This document shows positions 39,648 to 54,500 of a stretch of 64,000 nt of DNA, piece by piece (the first letter of the stretch is position 1; the number at the start of each line of letters is the position of its first letter). Where the stretch lies: contig CAJJDP010000069.1 of assembly GCA_905182995.1 (NCBI GenBank), positions 215,850 to 279,849 of the forward strand, read 5' to 3'. The stretch is from Paramecium octaurelia. Its lineage: Eukaryota > Ciliophora > Oligohymenophorea > Peniculida > Parameciidae. Under the pieces are notes generated by a model. The model was not told the DNA's origin and did no database searches. It saw only the letters and a list, made by a program, of their open reading frames with translations. The position numbers and the translations under genes were made by a program.

Positions 39648-41251
39648 TCATTATGATTTAGCTTCATCTTCTGAAGATTCTGATTAATTGTTTTGGCTAT
39701 TCTCTCCCAAGATATTCATGAAATCATTTGCTCTGTCATCTCTCTCACAAATTACTCTTGTGTAATCTTAGCCAATAAGTGTGCTTGATAAATGAGCATT
39801 CAAATTATTTGTTACACTTCCTTAAGCATCTAAACCATCCATCATTCTAGTTAATTCGTTCATCATGTATTCTATTCTATTCAACATATCCTCTTATTCG
39901 ACTTCATGTGCTGGAGGATGCTAATTGTTATTATCTGATAAATTTAAGAAGTTCATTGTCTATTATTATTACTATTGTTATTATTATTATTACTATTAGG
40001 GTTGTGGTTGTTTAGTTTGCAGTTGAAATCTAAGATATTACACTTCCTATTTAAGTAATTAAATAATTTATTATTGTTTCTTCACTTTTATTTGCAATCT
40101 AATGCAATCCATGCATCCAGAGTCATTATTCTTATAGCCAGACTTAAACTTTAATTGATCTTGTCGTCCAGATATAGACATCTGTTTAGTCAGATTGTTG
40201 GGTTCGAAGACTCCAAATGACATAACTGGACTTTCTTGATCAGATATGACAGATAAAAGGTTCTAAGGAATGGCAGAAACATTCACTAAAATATTCTCAT
40301 TTTCCTCCTCTATTCTTTGTTCATGCAAATCATTCTTAGTGTTTTTGTTTCTAATTAGTTTTCTAAGAATTTCCTTCTAGAATTATTGCGTAGTTCCTAG
40401 ATTTCTTCGAGTATCTAAACTAGTTATGGTGGTATTTTTGTCTAGCAATTGTATTAAGAGTTCAAAGCCATCCTTTTAAATAGCATTATATTTCAAATTT
40501 ATTGATTTAATCCATCTGTCTCTTTCCAAATACGGCACTACATCCTTAACAAATTGATCATTCAATTTATTGTATGATAAATCCAATTCTCCTATTCCAA
40601 TCTTAGATATGTCTTCTTCAGGACACTCACCTTTTGTTCTATACAAGTAATCGACACTGTCTCTCCTCTTACTATGTTCTTGTAGCAATTAGCCCAACAT
40701 TACCCCAATTTGATGTGTAAGATAATTATGAGAAAAATCTATAACGTGAAGAGACGAATTCTAAATTAGAGATGGTTACAGTATACTGAAATGATTTGAG
40801 GTCATCAGACACTATATAATCCGTAGCTCCTTTAATGACTACACTACTGCTATGCCTTAAGAAATTATTTGCATATGCTCACTGCTCATCCTTATGTCTC
40901 GAATTACAAATGATATCACATCCAAACTCTTGGTAAATAACTTAGTAATCACTCTCAAGATCTCTAGCAATTCATTTTTATAATTGTCATGTGCCATGGA
41001 TTTGTTTAATTTTAAGTTCTTCTACATACTTTTCAGAATGATTGATTTAAATTTACATTATGCCAACAGCAATTGAAGTGGTTCGATATCTATTAATTTT
41101 TCATTTTCATACCCTATAACCCTATTTGTTCTAAAATTAAAACTATTTCTGTCTCTTAAATGCCATTCAGTAATCCAGACGAACAAGGCACATTCAAATG
41201 TTTACAAATTTGTTTGTATAGGTAAGTGTGAGATTTCTAACGCTGTCTCAT
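39648..41251 (-). CDS. CEP78: CEP78 homologue (centrosomal LRR/coiled-coil protein)
   Basis: 526 residues with one 23-nt intron near the start (GTATGA...AATAG); the frame closes exactly. The leucine-rich repeat array reads QGIAVVQSLKELRIIQC, SLIQNSSLHVIDFSHNYL, a K-R-R-D-S / L-Y-R connector, IGELDLSYNKL, DRWIKSINLKYNAI and LDKNTTITSLDTRRN. This matches human CEP78 repeat by repeat, including the conserved insertion. After the repeats come a linker, a coiled coil (KVKKQQQIIQLLKQEV), a short polyQ and a helical acidic tail. CEP78 acts at centrioles/basal bodies in ubiquitin control of ciliogenesis. An inner ATG at 39956 is not the start, because the frame continues upstream. Confidence 0.88.
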
Positions 41252-41491
41252 CTATTTAATAAATTCTAAGAAAACCAATTAAATAAACTTATTAATAATT
41301 ATCTACTCTAGATCAAAATAGTAGGGGATTGGCAACGCAATTCTATAAATTAAGAGATATTTTAGGGTTGTCAGAGAAGGTGAAATGAAAGAGACACAAG
41401 AATTTAGTAGAATTTCACATAAGCATCAAGGTGAACAGCTAATTTCAATTTATACATTTAAGTTATATATTATTTTAATTTAAATACTCGT

Positions 41492-43207
41492 ATGACAGAG
41501 GAGTAAACTATAACCATAGAACTAGTTATGGCCAAATTGGATGATGGAGGGAAGACTCTCAGATTAAACATATTAGGTAATTAAGGGGTGGCTAATTTAG
41601 GTATGACGGAAATCAATTAATGCATTAAAGACCATATGAAATTGGTTTAGACTTTGGAATTGCATCATAATTTACTAAAAAGAGTATGTTGATATTATAA
41701 TTCTTTGATTGATAATATAGATTCTGCCATTCTGGAGAATTTGGGGGTCTCCAATAATGAATTGGAAGGAGTGCATAAAATTCAATTACAAAAATTATTA
41801 AAATTGGATCTATCCTTTAATAGGGTAACAGGTCTAATATTGGGAAGCAAATAAATTTAGCATTTGAATTTAGAAAACAATAGATTGCATAAAGTAGTAA
41901 ATATTTTATCATATTAGATTGATTTCCTCAATAACCTAAAAGACCTGAGATATTTGAATTTAGGAGGAAATCTAATAGAGAAAATAGACTTTTTGGTTTT
42001 CAATGTTTAAGTAAGATTTTTGTAATTACTTCATTAGTTGGAGGAATTGAATATTAGAAGGAATAAAATTAGTACCTTAAAGGGATCATTTAGTAATACA
42101 AAAAAATTAAAGATTCTTGATGCTAGTAATAATCTAATTAGTGATACTCAATTTATTGATACAATAACTGAATTGGAAGAATTGAATCTATCTTACAATT
42201 AGATTAGTGTGTTGAAAATTGAAAACTAGAATGAAAATCTAAATATTCTGGATCTTAGTTATAATCAGTTAGATGATTTAAGAGTGTTAGAATTTAAGTT
42301 CCCATATTTGACTAATCTATATGTGTAATCAAATTAGATCTATGCAGAGAACTGTGTTGATTTTTTAAAATTGATGTCGAATTTGATCGATATCTAGTTC
42401 CAAGGAAACCCATTTTCGAGTCGTGAATACGAAGATAAATTCATAGTTGATTGTCCTTGGTTGGAATTGATTAATGGTAGAGAAGTAGGCAAACCTGGAT
42501 AATATTTGAAATAAGAGGTGATAGCTTTGAAGGAGAAATTGTAGGAATTGGATATAGATGTAAATAATTATCATATGTCTGATTTGGATAATGAAGAGGG
42601 CATTGTAACTGATGAGAGGCTAAAAGCCATACTTAGAGTTTAGGGATTCTAGGATGACGAGGATGAGATTGTAAACAAAATAAGTGAAGAGGACTAGAAG
42701 GATGAAAATATTATGGCTGAAAACGAATTCATCAAATTTGTTACAGAATAAAATGAATAGATGGACAATATAAGAGCTTAGTATTTGAGAAGACTATTGA
42801 AAACCTAATAATCAGAGTGCTCTACTCAAAGAGGTAATTAGGAGGAGCAGTCTCTCTAAGATTCCTAAATAAAGTAATAGATTGTTGAGGATTCAAATGA
42901 GTAGGCAGTTGTTGAAGTGAACCAAGGGAACAAGGAGACAATCGCAAGATAGAAACTATTGATAAGATCATTACCTAAGCCATAAAAGAAGCAGTCTATT
43001 CTTTCTGAGATTAGTTAATTAAAACAAAACATGAAATCAAAAGAATTTTATTAATCCTTAGGTTTTAATTAACCACAAAATAGAAATCGCGGTTCTTAGC
43101 AGAGAATGAATCTGTCTTCTGAAAATTTTAATAAATCATCGGAGATTAGAAGCAGTTCGAGTCGTCCTCAGATGTCTAATTCATAATTGAAGTTACCTAA
43201 AATTTGA
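41492..43207 (+). CDS. leucine-rich repeat protein with acidic C-terminal region
   Basis: About 535 residues. A 33-nt intron (41688-41720) with an in-frame TGA is obligatory. Three further introns of 24, 24 and 27 nt (41577-41600, 41894-41917, 42011-42037) keep frame and contain no TGA; removing the last two restores perfect LRR spacing. Repeats include LLKLDLSFNRVTGL, LRYLNLGGNLIEKI, LEELNIRRNKISTL, LKILDASNNLISD and LNILDLSYNQLDDL, capped by CPWLELINGREV. This SDS22-like class is common in axonemal and basal-body proteins. The remaining 250 residues are acidic, then Gln/Ser-rich. A ciliary role is inference. Confidence 0.85.
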
Positions 43208-43251
43208 TTTAAATACTATACAGTTATTAATAAAAATAAAAAAAATAAAAA

Positions 43252-46200
43252 ATGGAATTTGAAAGTCGGTAATTCATTTCTTAAAGTGAATTCAATCGCA
43301 GTGAAAAGTTGACATTAACCACAATACAATAATATGTTTCTATAATTGTATTATTGTTGGCCCTGGGAGATGCAATCATGTTATTTGTTATCAATGGATT
43401 CGTGTTAAATTACATCACTTTAAGCTTTGCTATCATAAATGCGCTAATAGTTTTGATCTGCATCGCAACTCTAGTTTGGAATAACTAGCAAAAAACCTAT
43501 CTAGCATCAACTGAAGATGAATGGGGAGAATTGACAGATAACTTTAACGGGAGGTAAATACAATTAATTATGAAGATTGTTATTCTTTTTGACTATTCTC
43601 ATGGCAGTTGCAGAGTTCGTTTTCTTCATCCTGATAATATTGTCGAGTGATTATATCTAAGGGTTGTACTAATCAGAGAAAATTGGAAACGATTATCAGA
43701 AATTCGATAAAGTTGTATCTGTCATGAAACCCATAATATTGATATTTTCAATCTTAATTGTAGTTGGATTAACATACACAATACACAACTTTTATCAGAT
43801 GACAATATCCTCAATTACAAGTCGATTCAATATATACCTCCTCTGTATAGCTGTATCCTTGACTTGCTGGGGATCTGTATACTTGTTGAAAGGAATGAAC
43901 ATCTATCCTATCAGTGCTATTTTAAACTTAATCATATTGGGATTAATATTACTAGCAGTAATTTCAAACACTTGGAAAATCAAAGGTTTGCTTATGATAT
44001 TGGCAGCACTTCAAATCCTTATAATTCCAGTTCTTTTGGGATTCCAAGCTGAATACATAAGAGACTTTTAAGAACAGCAAGAAAGTAACATTGCAAATTG
44101 TTAATAACAAATGAATAATTTATCTGAATCTTATCTATCCGAACACTCATGTGCTTCAAAATATATTAAAGACATTTAAACTTAAAATTGTCCAGATGGG
44201 TAAAAAGAATGTTCAATTTATTCTACTACATGTGATCGTGATGCTCAAGTCTAGAGATGGGAAGAATAAACAACAGATCCTGCAGATCATCCATTAGGAT
44301 GCTTGAATTTGAATTGTTGCAAAACAGTCAGTAATATTTTCACAAAGGATTTGTTAATTCTAATTATGCTATCTTTGGCGACTCCATTATTTTTATTTGC
44401 TTTAATTTTATTCGAATTCCACCTTTCAAGAAGAACACGATCTGATAAAACATTAGGTAGAAATATAGAAACATTATTCCTTTTGTTATTCATTGGCACA
44501 ATAGTTTTTGGAGTACTTCTGTTAGTCAATAATTATACACCTATTCCATTGAAAAAAGAGATTAATTTTGATCAACCTGCCAAGGCTGTGAAAGCAAAGG
44601 AGTTTGCAAAGATCCAAACCAGAATGTGCCAATCAATTACATAATTGGTTGGTAACAGGGTTGAATTGAGTAGTGAATGTAAATCGACAACTAATTGTCC
44701 TTTGAATAAAGTGGAAACAGGAAAGAAGGAGACAAGTATGATTCTCATATAATTATTTAGATATCTTATTTGGATTGTGGGTTAAAGGAGTTTAACAATT
44801 TAAGAGGAAGGAAGCAACGACATACTAAACTTTGGCTGCTGCTAAATTCTTATGGCCTAATTATGATGGTAATGAGTTAGATTTCTTTGCTATAATTGGT
44901 AAGTTAGAGTATGTCTAGTAGTATTTGGATGATGTTTAGGTTTGCTATCAAGTGGGCTTGAAAGATCTTACAATTAATTTATATCAAAATGTTGTCGATA
45001 TTCCAATTGAAGAAAAGAACAGCAAGGTTTATCATTATTCAATGTTCTCTCATTTTGCAGATACTGCAGCTAAACCAACAGAACCAAGTAAGGGAAGTCC
45101 TACTACTTCTGATAAGGGTAGTACTGATCCAAAATCATAGGCAACTTCAACTTAACCAAAATGTGAAATTCCTAATTGTTAGGAATGTAAAGATTAACAG
45201 TGTACAACTTGTAAGACAGGTTTTGATAAAGATGATGAAAGAGGGTGTAAATATACTGGAAAATTAGGACTCAGTGAATCAATCTAAGTTTAATTATTCA
45301 AGGAAATGAAATCAAAAGTGAGTGGATTTGTAGTAGGTGAAATAAAAAAAGAAGAAGATATAATTTACACTCAATATCCAATATAGGAAGCTAAGATTTG
45401 TTGGAGTCAAGAGGGATTAGATAAACCAATTTGTGATGTAGCCACTCCTAAGGGAGAATATAAATTACAGATATCAACTTTTGATGTAGCTGATTATAGC
45501 ACTCAAATCTTTTAACCAACAACTGGATTGATAACTGTGGCTGCCATTGGTTATGATGACTATGTTTAACCTTAGGTGGTTCAATTCTAAGAAGAGATTA
45601 ATTTTGGCACTATTTTAATGAGATCAAATGTGACAATACCTAAAGTTTAAACAACAACTACACCCCCACCAAAGTCATATTTACATTAAGCTGAGACCAC
45701 TACTACTACTACAAAACCTACAACAACTACCACGACTACAGAACCAGCCAAGCCTACATCAACTACTACTACTACAACTAGTGGTACAACCTCAAAAGAA
45801 CCAGCAAAAGAATAACCTAAGGAGCCAGCAAAAGAATAACCTAAAGAACCTGCAAAAGAATAACCTAAAGAACCTGCAAAAGAATAATCTAAAGAAGCTG
45901 CAAAGACTGAAGGTGGATGTAAAAGTGGCGAATATTTGGATGCCAGAAAGAAATGCTAATCAACTGGATGCACTAATGTTCCATTTTGTAAATTCTGCGA
46001 TAAGAATAATAAATGTATTAGTTGCTAAGCAGAATATTAATTATAAGCAGATAAATCCTGTTTGCCAGAGAATGGATGTTCTAAGCCTTACTCTTAAAAT
46101 CAATGTCTGAAATGCTCAAAAGAAAAGGAAAAGTGTGATTAAAATTATTGTGATGCTTTCTCCACTTTTGATAATGGCTAATGCAAATAAGCATATAAAA

Positions 46201-47170
46201 TATGCACTACTAAAATCTAGAATTGTGCTGTTTGTACTAAAGAAAATAAATGTGCTGTGTGTGAATAGGGTTATAAAGTTGTGAATGGAGAATGCAAATT
46301 AGGAGATTTCTCTTAGATATTTTAGATAAATTATTATTAAACTGATGTTTATGTTGTTGATGTTATGAATTGGAATAATTTAGAAGCTGCCAAGGTTGAT
46401 TTGAGAGTCGGTAGTTGTGGATCATTTTAAGTATATGGAACTGCTAAGACTGATTCTAATGGAAAAGTTACATTTACTCGACTAGTTAAGGGATCTCAAT
46501 ACAATTTTATTGTTACTCATCCAGATTATTCATAAAACTGCTATGAGTTCTCAGATAAGGAAGTTACTATTGTGCCATTGTCTAAGAAATTAAAATCTGG
46601 ATAAGTTAGGATAGTATTAGAATGGTATAACCCAGATATTAATTTGGATCTTCAATTGTCCTTTAATCCAACAGATGCCTCAAATTGTTTGGTCGGATAT
46701 TTAGATAACGAATGTACTGGAGCCAAGTTTGGTAAATCCTCTGATGAAGAATATAGTTTTGAGGCTATTGAAATTAATGCCCTTGTACTTAGTAAATATT
46801 TAATTTTTGTTCAAAATTTTGGTGATAAAGAAAACTATTAAGAAAAATTGATATCATCAAATGCTCATATCAAATATTATGTGGCTGATAAAGATGACCC
46901 AGCTGTCACTTTTGTAGTACCAAATGATAAATAATCTGAAATCGTGGGAACTACAGAGGCCCTTAAAACTGAATGGTTAGCATGGTTAGTAGGATGCATA
47001 GATGCAAATGAATCTGAAATCCCTGAATCCTTATTTTCTTAAAATGGTGTATGGTAATGCAACACATTTATATAAATAGGTGGACAGCTAGTTTAAATAA
47101 GTGGTATCCTGAAATTCCTTAAAAAACTTCTCAAAACTATTTCCCATCACCGAAAATTTGTGACGTTTGA
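43252..47170 (+). CDS. multispan surface protein with mucin-like and Cys-rich ectodomain
   Basis: 1281 residues after introns of 22, 25 and 26 nt; the frame closes exactly. The first 450 residues hold about eight to ten hydrophobic helices, with a Cys-containing loop (GCLNLNCCKTV) like tetraspanin large loops. Then an extracellular-looking region: Cys pairs (CQECKDQQCTTC), a beta-rich domain, a Thr-rich mucin-like stretch (about 45640-45780), four EPAKEQPK-type repeats (45790-45900), a cluster of C-x2-C repeats like growth-factor-receptor cysteine-rich modules (NCAVCTKENKCAVC), and two beta-sandwich-like domains. No C-terminal anchor is seen. Such fusions are typical of ciliate surface proteins; ligand and function are unknown. 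Confidence 0.8.
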
Positions 47171-47281
47171 TAAGATACAATAATATATATATATTTGTAT
47201 TTCTTGGATATTTTAGTCATTATACTTTCAAGTTATTTAATTTTTTGTCATTAGAATAAAAGTGATTATTTATTATTATTA

Positions 47282-48324
47282 ATGATTGCAGAGAATAGAG
47301 ATCATTATGGGTTCCCGAAACAAAACACTCAACAGCCAAGCAAAGAAGAAATGCTCAAGATTAATGCAAGGATTGAGAAGTGGAGAAAAATGATACCTAA
47401 GATCCCTCAATTAATGGCCAATAATGATTCTAAACTCAAATCTCGTTTAAGAAAAGGAATACCAGAAGGGATCAGAATGCTCATCTGGCCTTGTTTGGCT
47501 GAAATAGATTAAATGAAAATATAAGCAAAGGTAAAACATTGAATAGTATTCTTGAAGAGAACCTATAAGGAGCTCATTGAATCTCAAGAAATCTCACCTC
47601 ACGATAGTCAAATCACCTTGGATGTTATGCGTACATTTTAATCGAATGATCTTATCAAAATGGACACTATCACAAGTCAATCTCTCTTCACAGTTCTAAG
47701 AGCAATCAGCCTAACCTTCTAAGACATGGGCTATTGTCAAGGATTGAATTATTTGGCTGGCTCATTTTTATTATTGATGAATGATGAATTAGTCTATTGG
47801 CATTTGTATAGTTTGCTTACCAAATATGGTTGTCTTGATACTTATATAAATCCAACTAATACATTAAAATATTTTTATGCATTGGATATTTTAATCAAGC
47901 AATTCTTACCTGATGTACATGCAAGATTTGCCAAATTTAATATTGTCCCCTTTTATTATGCAGCAGAATGGTAATAATTACTATACAATTTTAGGTTTAT
48001 CACTCTCTTTAGCTCAATTCTCCCAATGTAAATCTTTCTAAGAGTCACTGACATATTTTGGTATGAACATCACAAAACTACTTTCAGAGCATCTTTGGCC
48101 ATACTCAAAATAAGAAAGGAAGAAATTTTGACAGTAATACACATAATTAATATTATCTATAGGCAAAATCCATGGAATAAGTAATTGCCATTCTGAAAGA
48201 CCAGAAATTTTTTAATAATTTTGATCCAGAAAAATTCATTAAAATTGCTATGAAGGATTTTATCTTTTCAAAAAAAGATCTTCGTAAATACTATGATCAA
48301 TTTGCTGCTGCCCAAAAGAAATGA
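47282..48324 (+). CDS. TBC-domain Rab GTPase-activating protein
   Basis: 320 residues with introns of 27, 24 and 29 nt; the frame closes exactly. The TBC domain is complete: RLRKGIPEGIRMLIWPCLA (the R-x-x-W entry motif), ITLDVMRTF with the arginine finger (I-x-x-D-x-x-R), and MGYCQGLNYLAG with the glutamine finger (Y-x-Q), then FYYAAEWFITLFSS and DIFWYEH. Both catalytic fingers are present, so it should speed GTP hydrolysis on a Rab protein and control membrane traffic. The target Rab cannot be told. The short N-terminal tail has no extra domain. Confidence 0.9.
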
Positions 48325-48827
48325 TTATATTCAAATAATAATTGCCAACAAGATCCTTAAGTATAATTTTTTATCTTCTTTTAAATTAATAGAGTCTCAA
48401 ATCAGCAAGAATTATTGACTAATAATGACATTTTTATATGATGTATTATTATTATTCCCAAAAGTTAATTCTAGTTACAAGCCCTACTAAATTTATTTTG
48501 AAAAATTTCATTATTACTTACGACTTCAACTCTAAAATTTAGGTTTCTTCAATTGCTTCTTTACTTAATAAGAAGGTTCTAGAAGAAGGAATTTAATAGA
48601 GATTAGTATAATCAATCAATTTACCCTTAGAATTTCAAAATACATTAATTCTTGTTAATCGAAGGATCAAAAAAGATTAAAGAATTGAGTAAACTTTTTA
48701 AGATAATCTTAATAGAAGTTTTGAACTAAATCATTCAAATATATATCTGTAGAATATTTTTTATTTATTGTTTATTAATTCGAAAAAGTGGTTGTTCCTT
48801 TATTTAATATTTTATATATTTAATTGA
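48325..48827. other. intergenic region, possible chance ORFs
   Basis: 503 bp. Two overlapping TGA-free stretches of about 90-125 codons begin near 48428 and 48441 in different frames. Neither has a recognisable domain. Given a single stop codon and low G content, such lengths are expected by chance. Confidence 0.4.
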
Positions 48828-51131
<2,304 letters not shown>

Positions 51132-51492
51132 ATTATTAAAAAAATCTTATCAATTTCATTAACATTATATATCTAATTCTCATTTATAAATCTTTATTAT
51201 TACAAATAATTACAATAGTTTATGAAAATAAAATAATCTTAAACAAATTAGAAATTTTTAAAATACATAAAAATCAATCCTCGTTAAAGTGATGTATCAA
51301 TATTATTTATTTTCTTATCAACGTAGTCCTTTAATTTTGTTCTTACATAACTCTTGTCTTAGATATATTAGCTAATTATTTGTGTCATTTATAAATACTA
51401 ATGATTTGATTGATTCCTTAATAATTGGTAAATAAATTTATTTTATTTCGAAGAGAGTAACAAATCTAGAGTGGATATTTAATAAATAAATA
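51132..51492. other. intergenic region with gene remnant
   Basis: 361 bp between the WD40 stop and the ATG of the Cys-rich gene fragment. It holds a short minus-strand remnant of the coiled-coil gene at 51274-51354 and otherwise nothing recognised. Confidence 0.55.
51274..51354 (-). pseudogene. 3'-terminal remnant of the coiled-coil gene
   Basis: On the minus strand the last 13 codons before TGA 51274-51276 read RKQIILIHHFNED, identical to the C-terminus of the intact coiled-coil gene (stop at 52587). Upstream the match fades within about 15 codons (RVMQEQNQ against VMEKQKIK). No more of that gene is found here, so this is a truncated copy. The same remnant lies at 62784-62864 in the right arm. 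Confidence 0.7.
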
Positions 51493-51971
51493 ATGTATAT
51501 TATTTTTTTAACTCTATTAACTTTGTATTTTAAGTTGAGTTATGAAATTACAACCAATGACTCTCCAAAAGATGAAAATTGCATTACATATGAGAAAGGA
51601 ATATGCTAAAGATGCAAATAAGGATACTTTTTGTTTTAATTGCCAGAAGATCATATCGATTTAAATCTAAAAGCAGGTGCAAATTTTTGCGTAGAATGGT
51701 ATAATTGATTGAAAATAGAATAGTCCATATGAAAAATTCAATGAAGAAAATAATTACTATTGTGGAGATTGTTTGGACAATAGTCAAAGATGGTAATTAT
51801 GATAAGTAAGTTAGGGATAAATCTCGAATTTGCAGTTATGACTATAAGACGAAATCAACAACCTCTGATTCTGCATTTCACAAAATTGAAAGACCTACTA
51901 TGCAATTATTTTATGTAATAAAGAGCGGACCTTTCAATGTAAATTGAATAAGTTAATGATTAGTTTGTTAC
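51493..51971 (+). CDS. 5' fragment of Cys-rich multispan protein gene, cut at assembly gap
   Basis: Identical in inverted sense to the first 479 bases of the intact gene at 54501-62645. Signal peptide (MYIIFLTLLTLYFKLSYEI), then Cys-rich repeats (GICQRCKQGYFLF, YYCGDCLDNSQRW). Introns of 25, 22 and 25 nt fit canonical GTA...TAG ends. It stops at the N at 51972, and no continuation follows. Probably an assembly duplicate rather than a real second gene. Confidence 0.7.
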
Positions 51972-51972
51972 N
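51972..51972. other. assembly gap or ambiguous base (N)
   Basis: Single N in the sequence. Left of it lies Cys-rich gene sequence and right of it WD40 3' coding sequence, so the junction is not biological continuity. The true gap size is unknown. Confidence 0.97.
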
Positions 51973-52495
51973 ATAAGTTAATGCACTCAGTCTCAATGAA
52001 TCTGAAACTATATTGGTTTCTTGTGGTTTAGATAAGTTAATTATAATATGGTAAAAAGTATAAGATCAATGGACATATAAAAGAAATGTTAATTTATAAG
52101 CTTATGATTTTGGAACCAGAATTAAATTTATCAATAATGATAGATTTATATGGGTTTCAGGATTAGTGAATGGATAAGATTTTGTATTCGACTATTAATT
52201 TAATCTTTAGAATGATACTATACAGAAAAGGAATAAGTCAATCTTGTCAGAAAAAGATTTGAAGGATAGCCTTTTCTTCCCTATTTTCTTAAATAAAGAA
52301 AAAAATATTGTTGTAGTAAAACACAAAATTTATATTTATTTATATTAAAAAGATCATCAAGGTTTATTGAATTCACTACATCTAAAGAAACTAAATACTA
52401 ATGAAACATATGGAGCAATAACAAGTGATGGCTAATATTTAGTCACTTGGGATTAATCAAAATTAAGATATGAAGTTTCTAAAATTATAATTTGA
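51973..52495 (+). pseudogene. WD40 gene 3' fragment (second copy), 5' part missing at gap
   Basis: Identical to 50609-51131 (offset 1364) through to the TGA at 52493-52495. It lacks the N-terminal part because it begins at the N. It may be the true 3' end of the WD40 gene that starts at 48828, separated from it by a misassembled insert. Right of the stop the identity continues to 52516, then this copy has its own 3' flank and faces the intact coiled-coil gene 91 bp away. Confidence 0.75.
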
Positions 52496-52516
52496 ATTAT
52501 TAAAAAAATCTTATCA
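51973..52516 (+). repeat. direct repeat of 50609-51152
   Basis: 544 bases identical by eye with constant offset 1364. After 52516 the two diverge by deletions and substitutions, although the coiled-coil gene C-terminal stretch (52587 onward, against 51274 onward) is still similar. Confidence 0.88.
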
Positions 52517-52586
52517 TTAACATTAACATTAACAATAGTTTATGAATAATCTTAAACAAATTAGAAATTTTTAAAATACATTAAAA

Positions 52587-54323
52587 TCAATCCTCATTAA
52601 AGTGATGTATCAATATTATTTATTTTCTCAGTAATTCTACTTCCACATTTATTAAAAAATGATCAATCTATTCCTTTATTTTTTGTTTTTCCATAACATT
52701 TTTCATCTTAGTACTAATCAAAGAATTAAACATCTGAAAGGTTTTTTCTAAGTTTTCTAAAAACTATTTAATAAAAATTTACAATTGTAGATTTCATCTA
52801 GAGCTGATTGTAATTCATTAATCTTAGTTTTACTCCAATTTAATATTTCATCTATTTATTTTTTATACAATGCAGCCTCCTTTTTATAATTCACTTATTA
52901 ATTTTACTTTTGATTTTAATCTAAAATTCCATTATTCATTTAACCGTAATTTTAAATGATGTTATTTAGTTAAACATTACTATTCTTTATTTCTTTAATC
53001 TGATCTTAAAGTGATTAATTTATTAAAAGCAAATTCTCTCTCTCTTTTTCTTTTTCGAATAATTCTCTTTGCAGATTTTAAATTAAATTATCTTGTTTTT
53101 TTTTGCAAATCTAAGAATCATCCATTTATGTCTAAAACTCTCCTAAAGTTTATATAAAGGTCTACTTTTCCTTACAATAGGTCATTTATTTTTTGTCGAG
53201 TTCGAAAATTTTTTTTTTCAAATTCTAAATCTCTTATAGTTATTTTATATCCTTTTATTCTAGTTAAGTTGTGTAATTTTTTTAAATAATGTTTGCTTGC
53301 TCATATTGTTTTACTTGTTGTTATAATTTTTGATTCTCTTCTCCATTCTAAATTAGTAATAATTTTTAATCTTGAGTTTCTTTTAATTCATCTTATAATT
53401 TTTAATTTTCCATTTTTAGATCATTCATTTCCTGTCTCTTGATATTCATTTCGTTGTTAATTTCTTCTAGTTTTTGCTATTACCCAATCAGTTTATATTA
53501 TTGTTATTGATGCAGTTCCTCTATAAATTTTTTTGTTTTATTTTATGTTTCTTAATATTCGGATTCAGTTAAACCTATTTATATTGATAAATTTTGTATT
53601 TCTAATTACATTTATTCTAATTATTATTAAAGATTTTCTTTTTCCTTCCTTTATATTCCATTCTCATTAATTAGATTCTTTATATAATTATAATAATACC
53701 AGAATTTTCTCATTTTATTATTTATTTTCATTCTCCAATTATATCAGCTATTCTTTTATTTATATTGAAATGGATTGTTCTTATCCAATTCGTTTTTTTG
53801 CCTCTTCTAATTAGATTTTCATCTATTCCTGATTTTCCTTATGCATTTCCTCTTTTTCTAGAATCTATTGTGACAATAAATGAGTTTATTATTTAAGTTC
53901 CTAAATTAACTTTTCTTTCTCCTTTGTATTTTTTTATTCCTACAACTATTGTTCAAGCTAGAGGATATAAGCTCTTTGTTTATCTGCTTTCTTTTGGACA
54001 TCTTTTAATGTAATCTCGTATTACATATTTAACATTTCTGAACGTTTAAAATTAGTTTCTAATTGAGCTTCTAAGACTAGTATAAAGAATTACTCCAATT
54101 TTTGAGCTCCACTTATTTAATCACCTTATCGGATTCAAGATTCTTAAACTTGAGATTAAGTTGTTCTATTTCCTTTTAGAGTTACTTCTCAACTAAATTA
54201 AGTCTCTATTTAATATTACTGAATTATTGTTACTTTGTTTTCAATTTGCAAACTTCCTATTAATTTATTTTGTCTTTGAAATTCTTCCTCTGATCGAATA
54301 ATTTCTATTTCATCATCGCTCAT
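52587..54323 (-). CDS. coiled-coil protein
   Basis: About 545 residues with four small introns (28, 23, 22 and 26 nt in the preferred model; the frame closes exactly). Almost entirely Lys/Glu/Gln heptad-type helix from residue about 20 to 510 (HLLSQQILEKEEMHKENQEQ), ending RKQIILIHHFNED. Such proteins are common in ciliate basal bodies, rootlets and cortex, but no specific family is recognised. It is convergent with the WD40 fragment on its left and follows the Cys-rich gene on the same strand. Confidence 0.7.
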
Positions 54324-54500
54324 TTCTGTAATAAATATTAAAAAAAGAATTATAAAGGTTAATAAAGAATGAATACTGATGTAAATTTATAATAATGCAT
54401 GTTTAAGCAACATTTAAAAGATTATTCTATTATATTTAATTCTGAACCAATTAATATAAAATTATTTATACATTTCAAATAAATCATCACAACATCACTT

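Noticed and set aside
39648-39956. Separate small acidic gene starting at 39956
   Set aside because: The CEP78 frame runs straight through the polyQ into this part without TGA; it is the CEP78 C-terminus.
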